Shown here: positions 8,330 to 16,148 of the stretch, one piece after another
Numbering within the stretch: position 1 is the stretch's first letter
How the letters are laid out: every line of letters starts with the position of its first letter
DNA from: G963665495 sp963677785
GTDB taxonomy: Bacteria; Desulfobacterota; Desulfovibrionia; Desulfovibrionales; Desulfovibrionaceae
Direction of reading: 5' to 3'
DNA length: 64,000 bases
NCBI GenBank assembly: GCA_963677785.2
Contig: CAXXDH010000003.1
Coordinates: 930,001 to 994,000, forward strand
Notes under the pieces: model-generated
Databases searched by the model: none
Told to the model about the DNA's origin: nothing
Seen by the model: only the letters and a program-made list of their open reading frames with translations
Made by a program: the position numbers and the translations under genes

Positions 8330-9991
8330 GTGTCTGGACGTATGAGACCCCGTACGCTGGATCGCCGGATGGAAACACTCCGGTTCGGGAATCTGTTTCT
8401 TGCTCTCGGAGCGCTACTCTGGCTCCTGACGCTGTCCGGCTGCGCAGCAACCGCCGGACAGTCCGCCGACTCGCGATCCCTTTCCGTAGCGCAACAGCAA
8501 GCCTCCCGAAGCACGTCCCCCGGACCTGCCAATGACGCGGACCAGGACGGCGTAGCCGACTCCTGCGACGAATGCGCGGGCACGCCCCGCGCCGTGGCCG
8601 TGGATTCCTTTGGTTGTCCGCTTTCCCTGTACCTGCACCTGCGCGTGGAGGACAGCGGCCTGCCTTTCCAGGAAGACAACACCCTGCTCGGCCGCCTGCG
8701 CAAGCTTGCCGCCATCCTGCAGGCCAATCCCGGCGCCAGACTGTTCATCGAAGCCCACACCGACGACGCCAATACGCGTACGCTGCAGCAACGTACCTCG
8801 CAGCAGCGCGCGGATGCGCTCGCGGCATTGCTCAGCGAGCAACTGGGCGTCCGCAAGGAGCAGGTCAAACCCATCGGATACGGAGCAAGCCGTCCGCTGG
8901 TTTCCAACGCCACCCCCGAGGGACGCAAGCGCAACAAGCGTATCGAACTGGTGATCAAAGGCTTTTACCAGCGCGACAGCAAGGCCATGGCGCGCAAGCC
9001 CGCCGTAGCGAATCCCGCGTCCGTAAAACCCGCCGCGCCGCAAAAATTTCCCGAACCCCTGACCCTGAACTTTCACAGCGGCAGCGCCGCCGCCGGCGAC
9101 CTGAACAGCCGCGAACAACAGGCCGTCGCTCAGATGGCCGATTATCTCCGCCGGAACCCGCAAACCGCTCTGCGGATCGAGGGCCACACGGACAGCATCG
9201 GCTCGGAGCAGGCCAACCTGGCCCTTTCCGAAAAGCGGGCCCGGCAGGTCTACCAGACGCTGGTCGGCACCTACGGCGTGAACGGCGCGCGCCTCAGCGT
9301 CCGGGGCTACGGCGAACAGCAGCCCGTGGCCGACAACGCCACGGAACAGGGCCGCAGCCAAAACCGCAGGGTACGGCTCGTGCCTTATACGCCGCAATCA
9401 GCGCCCCCGGCCCAGGTGGCCTACAAGCCCCTGACGGTGCCGTCCGCCCGGCAGGACGCACCAGCGCCCGGCCAACTTGCGGCAGCCCTGACGCCACGGA
9501 AAGCCCAGGCAGCCAAATCGCGTATTCCTCAAACCCGGCTTTCCCAGGACAATGCCTACGAGATTAAGGTTAGCGTCACCAAGCGCCGCTTGTGGCTCTA
9601 CGAACTCGGCGCCAACGGCAAAAAAGAACTGGTCCGGACCTATGTCGTGGCCACGCCGCGCCCGGGCAAGCCCGCGCCCTGGGGCTCCGGCGAGATAACG
9701 CGTATCGAATTCGACCCCTGGTGGTACCCCACGCCCAATATCAAGCGCGACTATCTGCGGCGCAAAGGCGTACGGCTGCCCAACTCCGTACCGCCCGGAC
9801 GCCGTTCCAATCCCATGGGCAAATTCAAGATCCATCTCTCGCAAGGGTCCGGGTTCCGTATCCACGGCACCAACGCGCCCTCCCAGATCGGCCGCCGCGT
9901 CTCCTCCGGATGCATCCGTATGCGTAATGCCGACGGCCTGGAAATGGCCCGCGCGCTCTCCGTGGGCACCAAAGTAACCGTGGTGCGGTAG
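8330..9991 (+). CDS. Lipoprotein fusing a TSP3-like repeat, two OmpA domains and an L,D-transpeptidase
   Basis: The GTG start at 8330 has an ideal AGGAGG 7 nt upstream. The 553-aa product has a lipobox (LTLSGC), then a thrombospondin-type-3-like calcium loop (DADQDGVADSCDECAGTP). Two OmpA-like peptidoglycan-binding domains follow: about 95-205, with FIEAHTDDAN and RKRNKRIEL, and about 240-350, with IEGHTDSIGSEQANLALS and RSQNRRVRLV. After a linker comes a YkuD-type L,D-transpeptidase domain (about 410-553) with HGTN and SSGCIRM, C528 being the predicted nucleophile. OmpA domains bind diaminopimelate in peptidoglycan. L,D-transpeptidases make 3-3 crosslinks or attach lipoproteins. The combination implies a membrane-anchored enzyme docked on its own substrate. 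Both domain assignments are strong. The exact reaction is inferred. Confidence 0.88.
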   Translation: MSGRMRPRTLDRRMETLRFGNLFLALGALLWLLTLSGCAATAGQSADSRSLSVAQQQASRSTSPGPANDADQDGVADSCDECAGTPRAVAVDSFGCPLSLYLHLRVEDSGLPFQEDNTLLGRLRKLAAILQANPGARLFIEAHTDDANTRTLQQRTSQQRADALAALLSEQLGVRKEQVKPIGYGASRPLVSNATPEGRKRNKRIELVIKGFYQRDSKAMARKPAVANPASVKPAAPQKFPEPLTLNFHSGSAAAGDLNSREQQAVAQMADYLRRNPQTALRIEGHTDSIGSEQANLALSEKRARQVYQTLVGTYGVNGARLSVRGYGEQQPVADNATEQGRSQNRRVRLVPYTPQSAPPAQVAYKPLTVPSARQDAPAPGQLAAALTPRKAQAAKSRIPQTRLSQDNAYEIKVSVTKRRLWLYELGANGKKELVRTYVVATPRPGKPAPWGSGEITRIEFDPWWYPTPNIKRDYLRRKGVRLPNSVPPGRRSNPMGKFKIHLSQGSGFRIHGTNAPSQIGRRVSSGCIRMRNADGLEMARALSVGTKVTVVR

Positions 9992-10017
9992 TTTTGGCGG
10001 GTGGAGAGAGAGGGGGA

Positions 10018-10071
10018 ATGCCTCCGGCGGCTTAGGAACCTTTTGCAAAAGGTTCTTTGGAATCTCCAAAA
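10018..10071 (+). repeat. Dispersed GC-rich intergenic repeat, copy A
   Basis: Starts 27 bp after the L,D-transpeptidase stop. It begins ATGCCTCCGGCGGC and ends AATCTCCAAAA, and recurs with small changes at 18996-19051. The centre is a perfect 20-bp palindrome, GAACCTTTTGCAAAAGGTTC (10036-10055). Both copies lie just after a gene's stop, so they may act as REP-like 3' hairpins. Confidence 0.7.
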
Positions 10072-10171
10072 ACATCTGGTAGTTACAACGCATTAGTTGA
10101 ATCAAGAGACAATGCCTCCCTTGGCGGGAGTTCCCGGATTTTTTCTTTTCAGTCAGGCTCTCAGCGAACTA

Positions 10172-10284
10172 TGAAAAGCTTTTCACTATGCGCGTCCAGG
10201 CTTGGTCGCTCCTGGCGAGTTTCCGAGCATAGAGCGACTTAAGAGCCCTGGGAGTCGCTTGGGGGGTTGGGGGCGGGTGCCCCC
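10172..10284. other. Cluster of inverted repeats in the gene-free stretch before gmhA
   Basis: The 306-bp interval 9992-10297 has no gene. After repeat copy A it holds a 14-bp palindrome TGAAAAGCTTTTCA (10172-10185); a nested hairpin with arms CTATGC/GCATAG (10186-10191, 10227-10232) and inner CCAGG/CCTGG (10196-10200, 10211-10215); a stem AGCGACT/AGTCGCT (10233-10239, 10253-10259); and a GGGGG/CCCCC stem (10269-10284). These could be decayed palindromic elements, transcript ends for the converging genes, or a structured RNA. No decision is possible from one sequence. Confidence 0.5.
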
Positions 10285-10297
10285 ATGACGTTTACAT

Positions 10298-10927
10298 TCA
10301 GTCCGTTTCGTTGTTTTGTCCGAGGTAGGGTTGGAGTTCGAGTACGGATTCGAACAAAAAGTAGTCCACCAGGCGGCAGAGCATGTGTCCGATGGTGATG
10401 TGCACTTCCTGGATCAGGGGGGTATTTCTGCCGGGCACGGCCAGGTACATGTCGCAGAGTCCGGTCATCTCATTGGGCGCGTTGCCGGTGATGCCCACGC
10501 TGAGCAGCCCTTTATCACGGGCGGCGCGCAGTGCGAGCAGGATATTTTCGCTGTTGCCCGAGGTGGAGATGGCCACCAGCATGTCTCCCTGGTTGCCCAG
10601 GGCCTGGACCTGCTTTTGAAAAACCTGCTCAAAGCCGTAATCGTTGCCGATGGCCGTGAGCGCGGACGTGTCCGTGGTCAGCGCAATGGCCGGCAAGGGC
10701 GGACGTTCGAGCATGAAACGGTTCACCAGTTCGGCTGCCAGGTGCTGCGCGTCCGCGGCGCTGCCGCCGTTGCCGCAGAACAGGATCTTGCCGCCCTCGG
10801 CCAGGGTCATGGCCATGGTCCGTCCCACCTCAACCACCTGCCCGGCGTACTGTTCAAAATACGCGGACCGCAACGCACTCCCCTGCTCCGCATGCTCCCG
10901 TATCAGTTGATTCGCCGTCTCAGACAT
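10298..10927 (-). CDS. gmhA: Phosphoheptose isomerase (sedoheptulose-7-phosphate isomerase)
   Basis: SIS-domain protein of 209 aa, started at the ATG at 10927 with an AGAGGG site, because the longer reading frame adds a 27-residue lead that does not look like this family. GmhA converts sedoheptulose 7-phosphate to D-glycero-D-manno-heptose 7-phosphate, the first step of ADP-heptose synthesis for lipopolysaccharide inner core. Diagnostic segments are ILFCGNGGSAADAQHLAAEL (phosphosugar-binding loop), ALTTDTSALTAIGNDYG, AISTSGNSENILLA and QEVHITIGHMLCRLVD. Length and motifs fit the family well. No other heptose gene is adjacent. The 3' end faces the hairpin-rich region at 9992-10297. Confidence 0.92.
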   Translation of the reverse strand: MSETANQLIREHAEQGSALRSAYFEQYAGQVVEVGRTMAMTLAEGGKILFCGNGGSAADAQHLAAELVNRFMLERPPLPAIALTTDTSALTAIGNDYGFEQVFQKQVQALGNQGDMLVAISTSGNSENILLALRAARDKGLLSVGITGNAPNEMTGLCDMYLAVPGRNTPLIQEVHITIGHMLCRLVDYFLFESVLELQPYLGQNNETD

Positions 10928-11021
10928 ACGCCCTCTGCTCTGCTGTAAATGAATAAAAATGCTTCCCGGCCTGCCGGAAAGATTAAAGCAAAAGGTTAAG
11001 GTTGACAATACGGACGGCAGA

Positions 11022-11318
11022 TCAAGTCTCTACGGTGAGAAGCTTGCGTAGCAATTCCTCGACCTCGGCAACAGGCATTTCAAGCAATTCGCTGAGCTTT
11101 TGCGGGATGGAAGGTTTGTTGGTGGCTTGCCAGGCTTCTCCCAGATCGTGGAGGACAATGCCAAGGTTGTGTTGATCCTCATATTCTACGAAAATGGTGG
11201 CAGCTTCCAAGCCATACTGCGCGGCAGCCTCCCACAACCGCTGTTCTTGCACCACTCTGCCCAATTGAAGCAACGTACTAGTTTGAAAATATCTATCGCT
11301 ATATTCTCTTATAACCAT
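11022..11318 (-). pseudogene. 3' remnant of a TPR-repeat gene
   Basis: A 98-codon frame encodes one and a half tetratricopeptide-like units (LLQLGRVVQEQRLWEAAAQY and FVEYEDQHNLGIVLHDLGEA), followed by a helical tail and a stop. The phrase SDRYFQTSTLLQLGRVVQEQR resembles the repeats of large tandem-TPR proteins, so this looks like the last repeats of a longer gene. An in-frame stop lies two codons before the ATG and no ribosome-binding site is obvious, so the 5' part has been lost. It lies about 80 bp from a MITE-like element, which suggests a rearranged spot. It could still be a short expressed protein. Confidence 0.55.
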
Positions 11319-11398
11319 AATCTATCTGATTGCTGCGCCACTTGGCGACATCGTTGGCGGAAAATGAATTCCACAGGAAACGTCGAAGAGCCATGTGC

Positions 11399-11579
11399 TA
11401 GGGGCTGTCTCTAAATTATTTTCGTCGCGAGTTTGAGCAAGAATTTCAACAGGCAAGGCTGAAGAAGAAAATGGGCCGCAGGCGTAGTGTTGCTACGTCA
11501 AGGGGCATTTTTTTCTGAAAACGCAGCATGATGGAATTCTAGCCAAACGTAGCAGACAATAATTTAGAGACAGCCCCTA
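11399..11579. mobile_element. MITE-like element with 20-bp perfect terminal inverted repeats
   Basis: GGGGCTGTCTCTAAATTATT (11401-11420) and its exact reverse complement (11558-11577) bound a 177-bp element flanked on both sides by TA, a likely target duplication. The interior has no coding frame that resembles a transposase. The ends resemble those of IS5/IS1182-type elements (GAGACAGCCCC), so a full-length relative may mobilise it. The element belongs to the 501-bp gene-free interval 11319-11819 between the TPR remnant and vgrG. The rest of that interval is AT-rich with no other clear feature. Confidence 0.75.
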
Positions 11580-11819
11580 AACAGGAGCAAGGAAAAATCG
11601 TGTAGTCGCATATTTTCCAAATATAGCTTTTCAGTTATACACGAAAGACAATTACCCTTTGCGTGTCTGCATTTCAATATGCAACATCTTCTATTTCTAC
11701 TGTGCGCTTCCAAACCCGCTATCCTGGCCAAAGTAAATCCCCCGCGACCTTTCCCTACCATTGACTTTGCCCGGTCCTTTGGAAATAAGTAGGGCAACAG
11801 AGTGCGGCAGGGAGAAGGC

Positions 11820-14093
11820 ATGGCAGAGCAGACGAGGCGCAGATTCAGTTTTGTTTCCGACGCGCTGGACGCGCGGACGTTCGAGGTGGTGCGGTTCACG
11901 GGCACGGAGCAGCTTTCGCGGCTGTATTTCTTTGATATTGTTTTGCTGTCCCGCAATCCGGATCCGGACCTGGAAGCGGCCATGGACAGCACGGGCACCT
12001 TCACCATCCACGGCCGGGCCGGGGACGCGCCGTTTCACGGCGTTCCGCGGGTGTTTGAGCAGCTGCACGCGGTGGGGTCGTTATATTTTTACAGGGTGGA
12101 GCTGGTGCCGCGTATCTGGCGTATGAGCCTGTCCAGGCAGAACCAGCTGTTTCTGGAAAAGCCCTTGCCCGCCATCCTCACCGAGGTGCTGCGCCAGGGC
12201 GAGCTGGCCTCCAGGGTGGATTTCGAATTCCGGCTGCAGCGCGAATTCGAGCGGCTGGAGTACGTCTGCCAGTACCAGGAATCCTTGCTGGACTTTTTCT
12301 GCCGCTGGCTCGAACGCGAGGGACTGGCCTTTCACTTCGAACAAGGCGAACAGGGCGAACGCCTGATCCTGCTGGATACGGACATTTCGCGTATTGCCGC
12401 GCCCCATGCCGCCACGCTCGAATATTCGGCCACGCACAACCTGGACCAGCACCGCAAGGAGCAGGTGGTGCAGTCTTTCCGTATGCGGCAGCAAGCCCTG
12501 CCCCGGCAGGTGCTGCTCAAAGATTTCAACCCGCAGCTGCCCAGCCTGAACCTGCAGGCACGGGCGCGCGTATCGGATACGGGGCACGGAGAGATCTACA
12601 TTTACGCGGAGCACTTCCGGACCCTGGCCGAGGGCAACCGGTTGGCGCGCATCCGCGCGGAGGAGATCCTTTGCCGGGAAAAAATCTTCTCGGGCAGCAG
12701 CTGCGTGCCGTTTCTGCGGCCCGGCTATCTGTTCGAGCTGCAGCGCCATTTCCGCGACGCCTACAACCAGGAATACCTGGTCACCGAGGTCGAACACGAG
12801 GGCAGCCAGGAGGATTTTCTGCACTCCCAGATGGGCATGCCCTCGGAAGGCGTCAGCGAGCATCTGGACTACCGCAACACCTTCACCTGCATTCCGGACC
12901 GGCTGCAGTACCGGCCCGAGCGGCTGACGCCCCGGCCCCAATGCACGGGCAACCTGAACGCCCGGATCGATGCCGCGGGCTCGGGCAAATACGCCGAGCT
13001 GGACGAACAGGGGCGCTACAAGGTCGTGCTGCCGCTGGACATTTCCGGCCGCAAAGAAGGCAAGGCCTCGGCCTGGCTGCGTATGGCGCAACCGTACGCG
13101 GGCGGCAACTGTGGCATGCATTTTCCGCTGCGCAAGGACGCGGAAGTGCTGCTGACGTTCGAAAACGGCGATCCGGACCGGCCGGTGATCGCCGCGGCCG
13201 TGCCCAATCCGGAGAATCCCAGCGTGGTCACGGGACAGAACCAGAGCAACTGCGTGATCTCCACCGGCGGGCAGAACCAGCTGATCATGCAGGACAAGGA
13301 AGGCGGCGAACATATCGTGCTGCACTCGGGCGGGGGCTCCACCTGGCTGCGTATGGGCAATCCCAACGATCCGCCGCCAGCGGCCTCGGTAGAAAGCGCC
13401 GCCGCCGCCAATGCCGCGGGCTGGACGCTGGGCGCGCCCGGGTTCCGCCTTTCCACGGCCGGAAGCTACGCCCAGGCCGTGGACGGCAGCTACCTGCTCA
13501 ACGTGGGTTCCAGCGCCGAGACCATCACCATGGGCAACAGCACCCTGGCGGTCATGGGCAACGTCCGGCAAAGCGTGGCCGGAAACAGCTTCTCCTCCAC
13601 CCTGGGCATGGATACGCGTTTGCTCACGGGCGGCAATACGGAGTTCAACCCCGTTGGCTTTCGCAACGTACGCGCCGCCACCACCTCGGTCACGGGCGAA
13701 AAAACCTCCTTGACCACCACCAACACCTCGTTTCTGGGCAGCGATACGCGTATGAAGGGGCAGGAAACCACCCTAGCCAACGAATCCACCAGCGTGGCTG
13801 CCCAGGCCACGCGTATGGGCGGAGACGTCACGTCCTTGTACGGTGGTCTGCGCCATGTGGCCGGAGAATCCGTCCAGATGACCGGCGAAACCACGGCCAT
13901 GCACGGCAAGGCCACCACCATGCAGGGCGAAACCACGGCCGTGCACGGCGGTCTGACCCATATTTCCGACCGGGCCGTGTTTATGGACAACCAGCGTACG
14001 GAAATTTCCGAATCCCGGACCTCCATGAGCAGCGACCAGACCAGCATCGCCGACGACTCCTCCGAGATCGTGGGCATGAAAATGATTATGTAG
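11820..14093 (+). CDS. vgrG: Type VI secretion spike protein VgrG
   Basis: The ATG at 11820 has GGAGA 5 nt upstream. The 757-aa protein follows VgrG order: a gp27-like hub at about 10-370 (RFTGTEQLSRLYFFDIVLLS, EYVCQYQESLLDFFCRWLER, then the VTEVEH... segment), a gp5 OB-fold at about 390-470 (GRYKVVLPLD, AWLRMAQPYAG, DPDRPVIAAAVPNP), and a repetitive beta-helix needle. The last 200 residues show a short Thr/Gly-rich register (for example TSVTGEKTSL, SVQMTGETTAMHG). VgrG trimers cap the Hcp tube and carry effectors. No fused enzyme domain is visible, and no hcp, PAAR, tssBC or adaptor gene is in the window, so this is an orphan spike whose machinery must be encoded elsewhere. Confidence 0.93.
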   Translation: MAEQTRRRFSFVSDALDARTFEVVRFTGTEQLSRLYFFDIVLLSRNPDPDLEAAMDSTGTFTIHGRAGDAPFHGVPRVFEQLHAVGSLYFYRVELVPRIWRMSLSRQNQLFLEKPLPAILTEVLRQGELASRVDFEFRLQREFERLEYVCQYQESLLDFFCRWLEREGLAFHFEQGEQGERLILLDTDISRIAAPHAATLEYSATHNLDQHRKEQVVQSFRMRQQALPRQVLLKDFNPQLPSLNLQARARVSDTGHGEIYIYAEHFRTLAEGNRLARIRAEEILCREKIFSGSSCVPFLRPGYLFELQRHFRDAYNQEYLVTEVEHEGSQEDFLHSQMGMPSEGVSEHLDYRNTFTCIPDRLQYRPERLTPRPQCTGNLNARIDAAGSGKYAELDEQGRYKVVLPLDISGRKEGKASAWLRMAQPYAGGNCGMHFPLRKDAEVLLTFENGDPDRPVIAAAVPNPENPSVVTGQNQSNCVISTGGQNQLIMQDKEGGEHIVLHSGGGSTWLRMGNPNDPPPAASVESAAAANAAGWTLGAPGFRLSTAGSYAQAVDGSYLLNVGSSAETITMGNSTLAVMGNVRQSVAGNSFSSTLGMDTRLLTGGNTEFNPVGFRNVRAATTSVTGEKTSLTTTNTSFLGSDTRMKGQETTLANESTSVAAQATRMGGDVTSLYGGLRHVAGESVQMTGETTAMHGKATTMQGETTAVHGGLTHISDRAVFMDNQRTEISESRTSMSSDQTSIADDSSEIVGMKMIM

Positions 14094-14240
14094 CCGGGGG
14101 AAAGACCCGGCGGTTTTACGTGCCTTAACGACGTCAGGAGCTTAGAGCCTCTTCTCCAACCAAGCCGGGCAAGCAGGTTCTTAATCTTCTCCAACATTGT
14201 TAACTGGCCATAATTCCCCTTTACCTCCAGGAGAAAATTC

Positions 14241-14489
14241 ATGGGTATCATCATTTCGCTGATTATCGGTTGCCTGGCCGGCTGGCTGGCGGGAAACTTT
14301 TTCAGAGGGCACGGATTCGGCATCATCGGCAATATGATTGTCGGCGTGGTCGGCGCCATACTCGGCAACTGGATCTTCGGACACGTCGGTTTGCACGCCT
14401 CCGGCTTGATCGGCAATCTCATCACCGCCACGGTGGGCGCCGTTGTCCTGCTGCTTCTGCTGCGGGCCGTGGGCATGATCAAAAAATAA
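14241..14489 (+). CDS. GlsB/YeaQ/YmgE-family small membrane protein
   Basis: An 82-aa protein with three hydrophobic segments and the family pattern GIIISLIIGCLAGWLAGNFF, then GIIGNMIVGVVGAILGNWIF. The CCAGGAG site 8-9 nt before the ATG is strong. The family is called transglycosylase-associated or stress-response membrane protein, and its biochemical role is not established. It lies 147 bp after vgrG on the same strand. Co-expression with the spike is possible, but the spacing argues for its own promoter. Confidence 0.85.
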   Translation: MGIIISLIIGCLAGWLAGNFFRGHGFGIIGNMIVGVVGAILGNWIFGHVGLHASGLIGNLITATVGAVVLLLLLRAVGMIKK

Positions 14490-14591
14490 GTCCGAAATGC
14501 GGATGCGATCCGCTCCAACGCATCCTGCTGCCCACGCTGCCAGCCAGGCACGCGAGCAGACGCTGCGACTTCAATCCTGAAAACGTAAGCT

Positions 14592-15470
14592 ATGAAAAAA
14601 ATCAAACATACGGCCTCGTACGGACCGGGAAGATTCGTCACCAAGTTCCTGCATACGCTGGATGACGACGTTGTCCGCATTGAAACATCCCGGCGCGAAC
14701 GCAAGGGTATGGGCCCCGTGTTTCGCAGACCGGACGGCGGTTCGCTGGGGCCGCACGCCAACCCCTGGCTCAGATTCTGGGCCCCGGACAAGCTGGCCTG
14801 GTGGACCGCGATTCTGTTTCTCTGCGGCTCGACGCTGTTTTCCTACGGCCCCTGCCTGTTCTTGTTCCCCCGTACGGCCTGGTGGGTCTTCACTCAGCAG
14901 AACATTAACACCATCTATCTGGTGGGGTCGTTCTTTTTTACCGGCGCCAGCTATCTGCAGTATTTTCAGATGCTCAATGCGGAAAAAGGTCCGGGCTATT
15001 TTACCGGCAGGGGGGCGCAAGCGCGCAAGGGGTATGCTTTTTTCGGCTGGGAGCCGCAACACCTGGCCTTCTGGTCCTGCTTCAGCCAGTTTCTCGGGGC
15101 CTTATGTTTCAATGTGGACTGCTTCTGCGCCTTTGCCTTTTCCCAAAACTACCTGCTGATCGACCTTTCCCAATGGCTGCCCTCGGTCATCGGCTCCATT
15201 TTGTTCGTGATTTCCGCTTATCTGGTGTTCATGGAGGTTGGGCACAGCTATTTTCGCATCGAAGCGCGCAGCATCAGCTGGTGGGTCGCGGCCGTCAATT
15301 TGATCGGCTGCCTGGGCTTTCTGGTCGGCTCCAGCCTGGGGATCAGCCTGCCGGACACGGCACCCGTGTTTCTGAGCGTCTCCGCCAACGCCTTCAACCT
15401 GCAGGGTGCCTTAGGTTTTTGGGGCAGCAGCTACCTGATGCTGCCGGAAATGTTCTCCGAAAGCGTTTGA
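14592..15470 (+). CDS. Multi-pass membrane protein, YrhK-like
   Basis: A 292-aa protein with about seven hydrophobic helices. Segments such as LAWWTAILFLCGSTLFSYG, IYLVGSFFFTGASYLQYFQM and ISWWVAAVNLIGCLGFLVGS follow the WWxAxxNLxGxxxF / VGSxFFTxxxYLQ pattern of bacterial membrane proteins annotated as YrhK-like. That name gives no biochemical function. The N-terminal 50 residues are cytoplasmic and basic. The ribosome-binding site is weak. There is no clear operon link to vgrG, though the order vgrG, small membrane protein, larger membrane protein is on one strand. Confidence 0.7.
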   Translation: MKKIKHTASYGPGRFVTKFLHTLDDDVVRIETSRRERKGMGPVFRRPDGGSLGPHANPWLRFWAPDKLAWWTAILFLCGSTLFSYGPCLFLFPRTAWWVFTQQNINTIYLVGSFFFTGASYLQYFQMLNAEKGPGYFTGRGAQARKGYAFFGWEPQHLAFWSCFSQFLGALCFNVDCFCAFAFSQNYLLIDLSQWLPSVIGSILFVISAYLVFMEVGHSYFRIEARSISWWVAAVNLIGCLGFLVGSSLGISLPDTAPVFLSVSANAFNLQGALGFWGSSYLMLPEMFSESV

Positions 15471-15621
15471 GTTGAAAGACATTCTCAAAAATGAATTTTT
15501 TTTAAGAAGCAATCACGCAACCCGGACTGGATTTTTCTCTTGCGGACGCGTATAGGGGTCTTGGATGCTTTTTTTTACAACACAGGCTCGCGCCTTGATT
15601 CTGCGTTAAAAGGAGTTGCCT

Positions 15622-15795
15622 ATGTTATTCTGGATTTCACTTGTTATGGCCGGTATCTTGCTTACAGTCCTCATTTCCCTTCTCGTACTGGACAGACAGG
15701 AGAAAAAAAATCAGAAACATATTTCCGTGGACTTCGACCACTACAAAACCAAAGAACTGCAGCTGCGGCATCACTACCACAAAATCGTGCTATAG
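15622..15795 (+). CDS. 57-aa single-span membrane protein
   Basis: Short gene found by eye: AAAAGGAG ends 7 nt before an ATG at 15622, and the frame runs 57 codons to TAG at 15793-15795. The product starts with one hydrophobic helix (LFWISLVMAGILLTVLISLL) followed by a charged, cytoplasmic-type tail rich in Lys, Gln and His (ending YHKIVL). The good ribosome-binding site and the membrane-helix/charged-tail layout support a real small protein. No family is recognised. It lies between the YrhK-like gene and the GntR regulator. Confidence 0.6.
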   Translation: MLFWISLVMAGILLTVLISLLVLDRQEKKNQKHISVDFDHYKTKELQLRHHYHKIVL

Positions 15796-15848
15796 ATTTT
15801 TCTACCTTTTTTTCTGATATTCTTTTCTCTAGAGAAGCTCTAGATCTC

Positions 15849-15858
15849 TTTGTACAAA
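15849..15858. promoter_or_regulatory. Possible distal GntR operator
   Basis: A perfect 10-bp palindrome TTTGTACAAA sharing the TTGTACAA core with the site at 16066-16073. It lies in the AT-rich gene-free stretch 15796-16148. Apart from this site and the promoter below, that stretch shows nothing recognisable. Confidence 0.35.
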
Positions 15859-16017
15859 ATGCAACAGACTTTTTTGTTCTACAGGCATTTTTCGGACCTC
15901 TAGCAACAGATCCTGTCCAACGAATAAGACGGACTTACCTGCACCTTCCTGAGTCGTCCGGTATTTTTCCTTACTGTCCATCAGCAGACTTGCATGACTC
16001 TCTTCCCCAATGTGCTG

Positions 16018-16073
16018 TTGACAGAGTCGGATAGCGTTTATATTGTACGTGAACCTATTGAAATTTTGTACAA
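16018..16073 (+). promoter_or_regulatory. Strong sigma70 promoter with overlapping operator candidates for the GntR gene
   Basis: Perfect -35 TTGACA (16018-16023), 17-nt spacer and -10 TATTGT (16041-16046). TTGTACGT (16043-16050) overlaps the -10, and the palindrome TTGTACAA (16066-16073) lies about 15 nt after the predicted start. GT-AC palindromes fit the TNGT-ACNA style of FadR/FCD-type GntR operators, so autoregulation is likely but inferred. Confidence 0.6.
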
Positions 16074-16148
16074 TTTGCTACTTTATTGTTTTTATGCAGC
16101 TTGTTGTGCCTTTTGATTATATGCAGTTTTACGTATGCGGGAGTACCT

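Noticed and set aside
11802..11819. Upstream in-frame ATG for vgrG
   Set aside because: The ATG at 11820 has GGAGA at the right distance and begins like other VgrG proteins. The earlier ATG would swallow that site.
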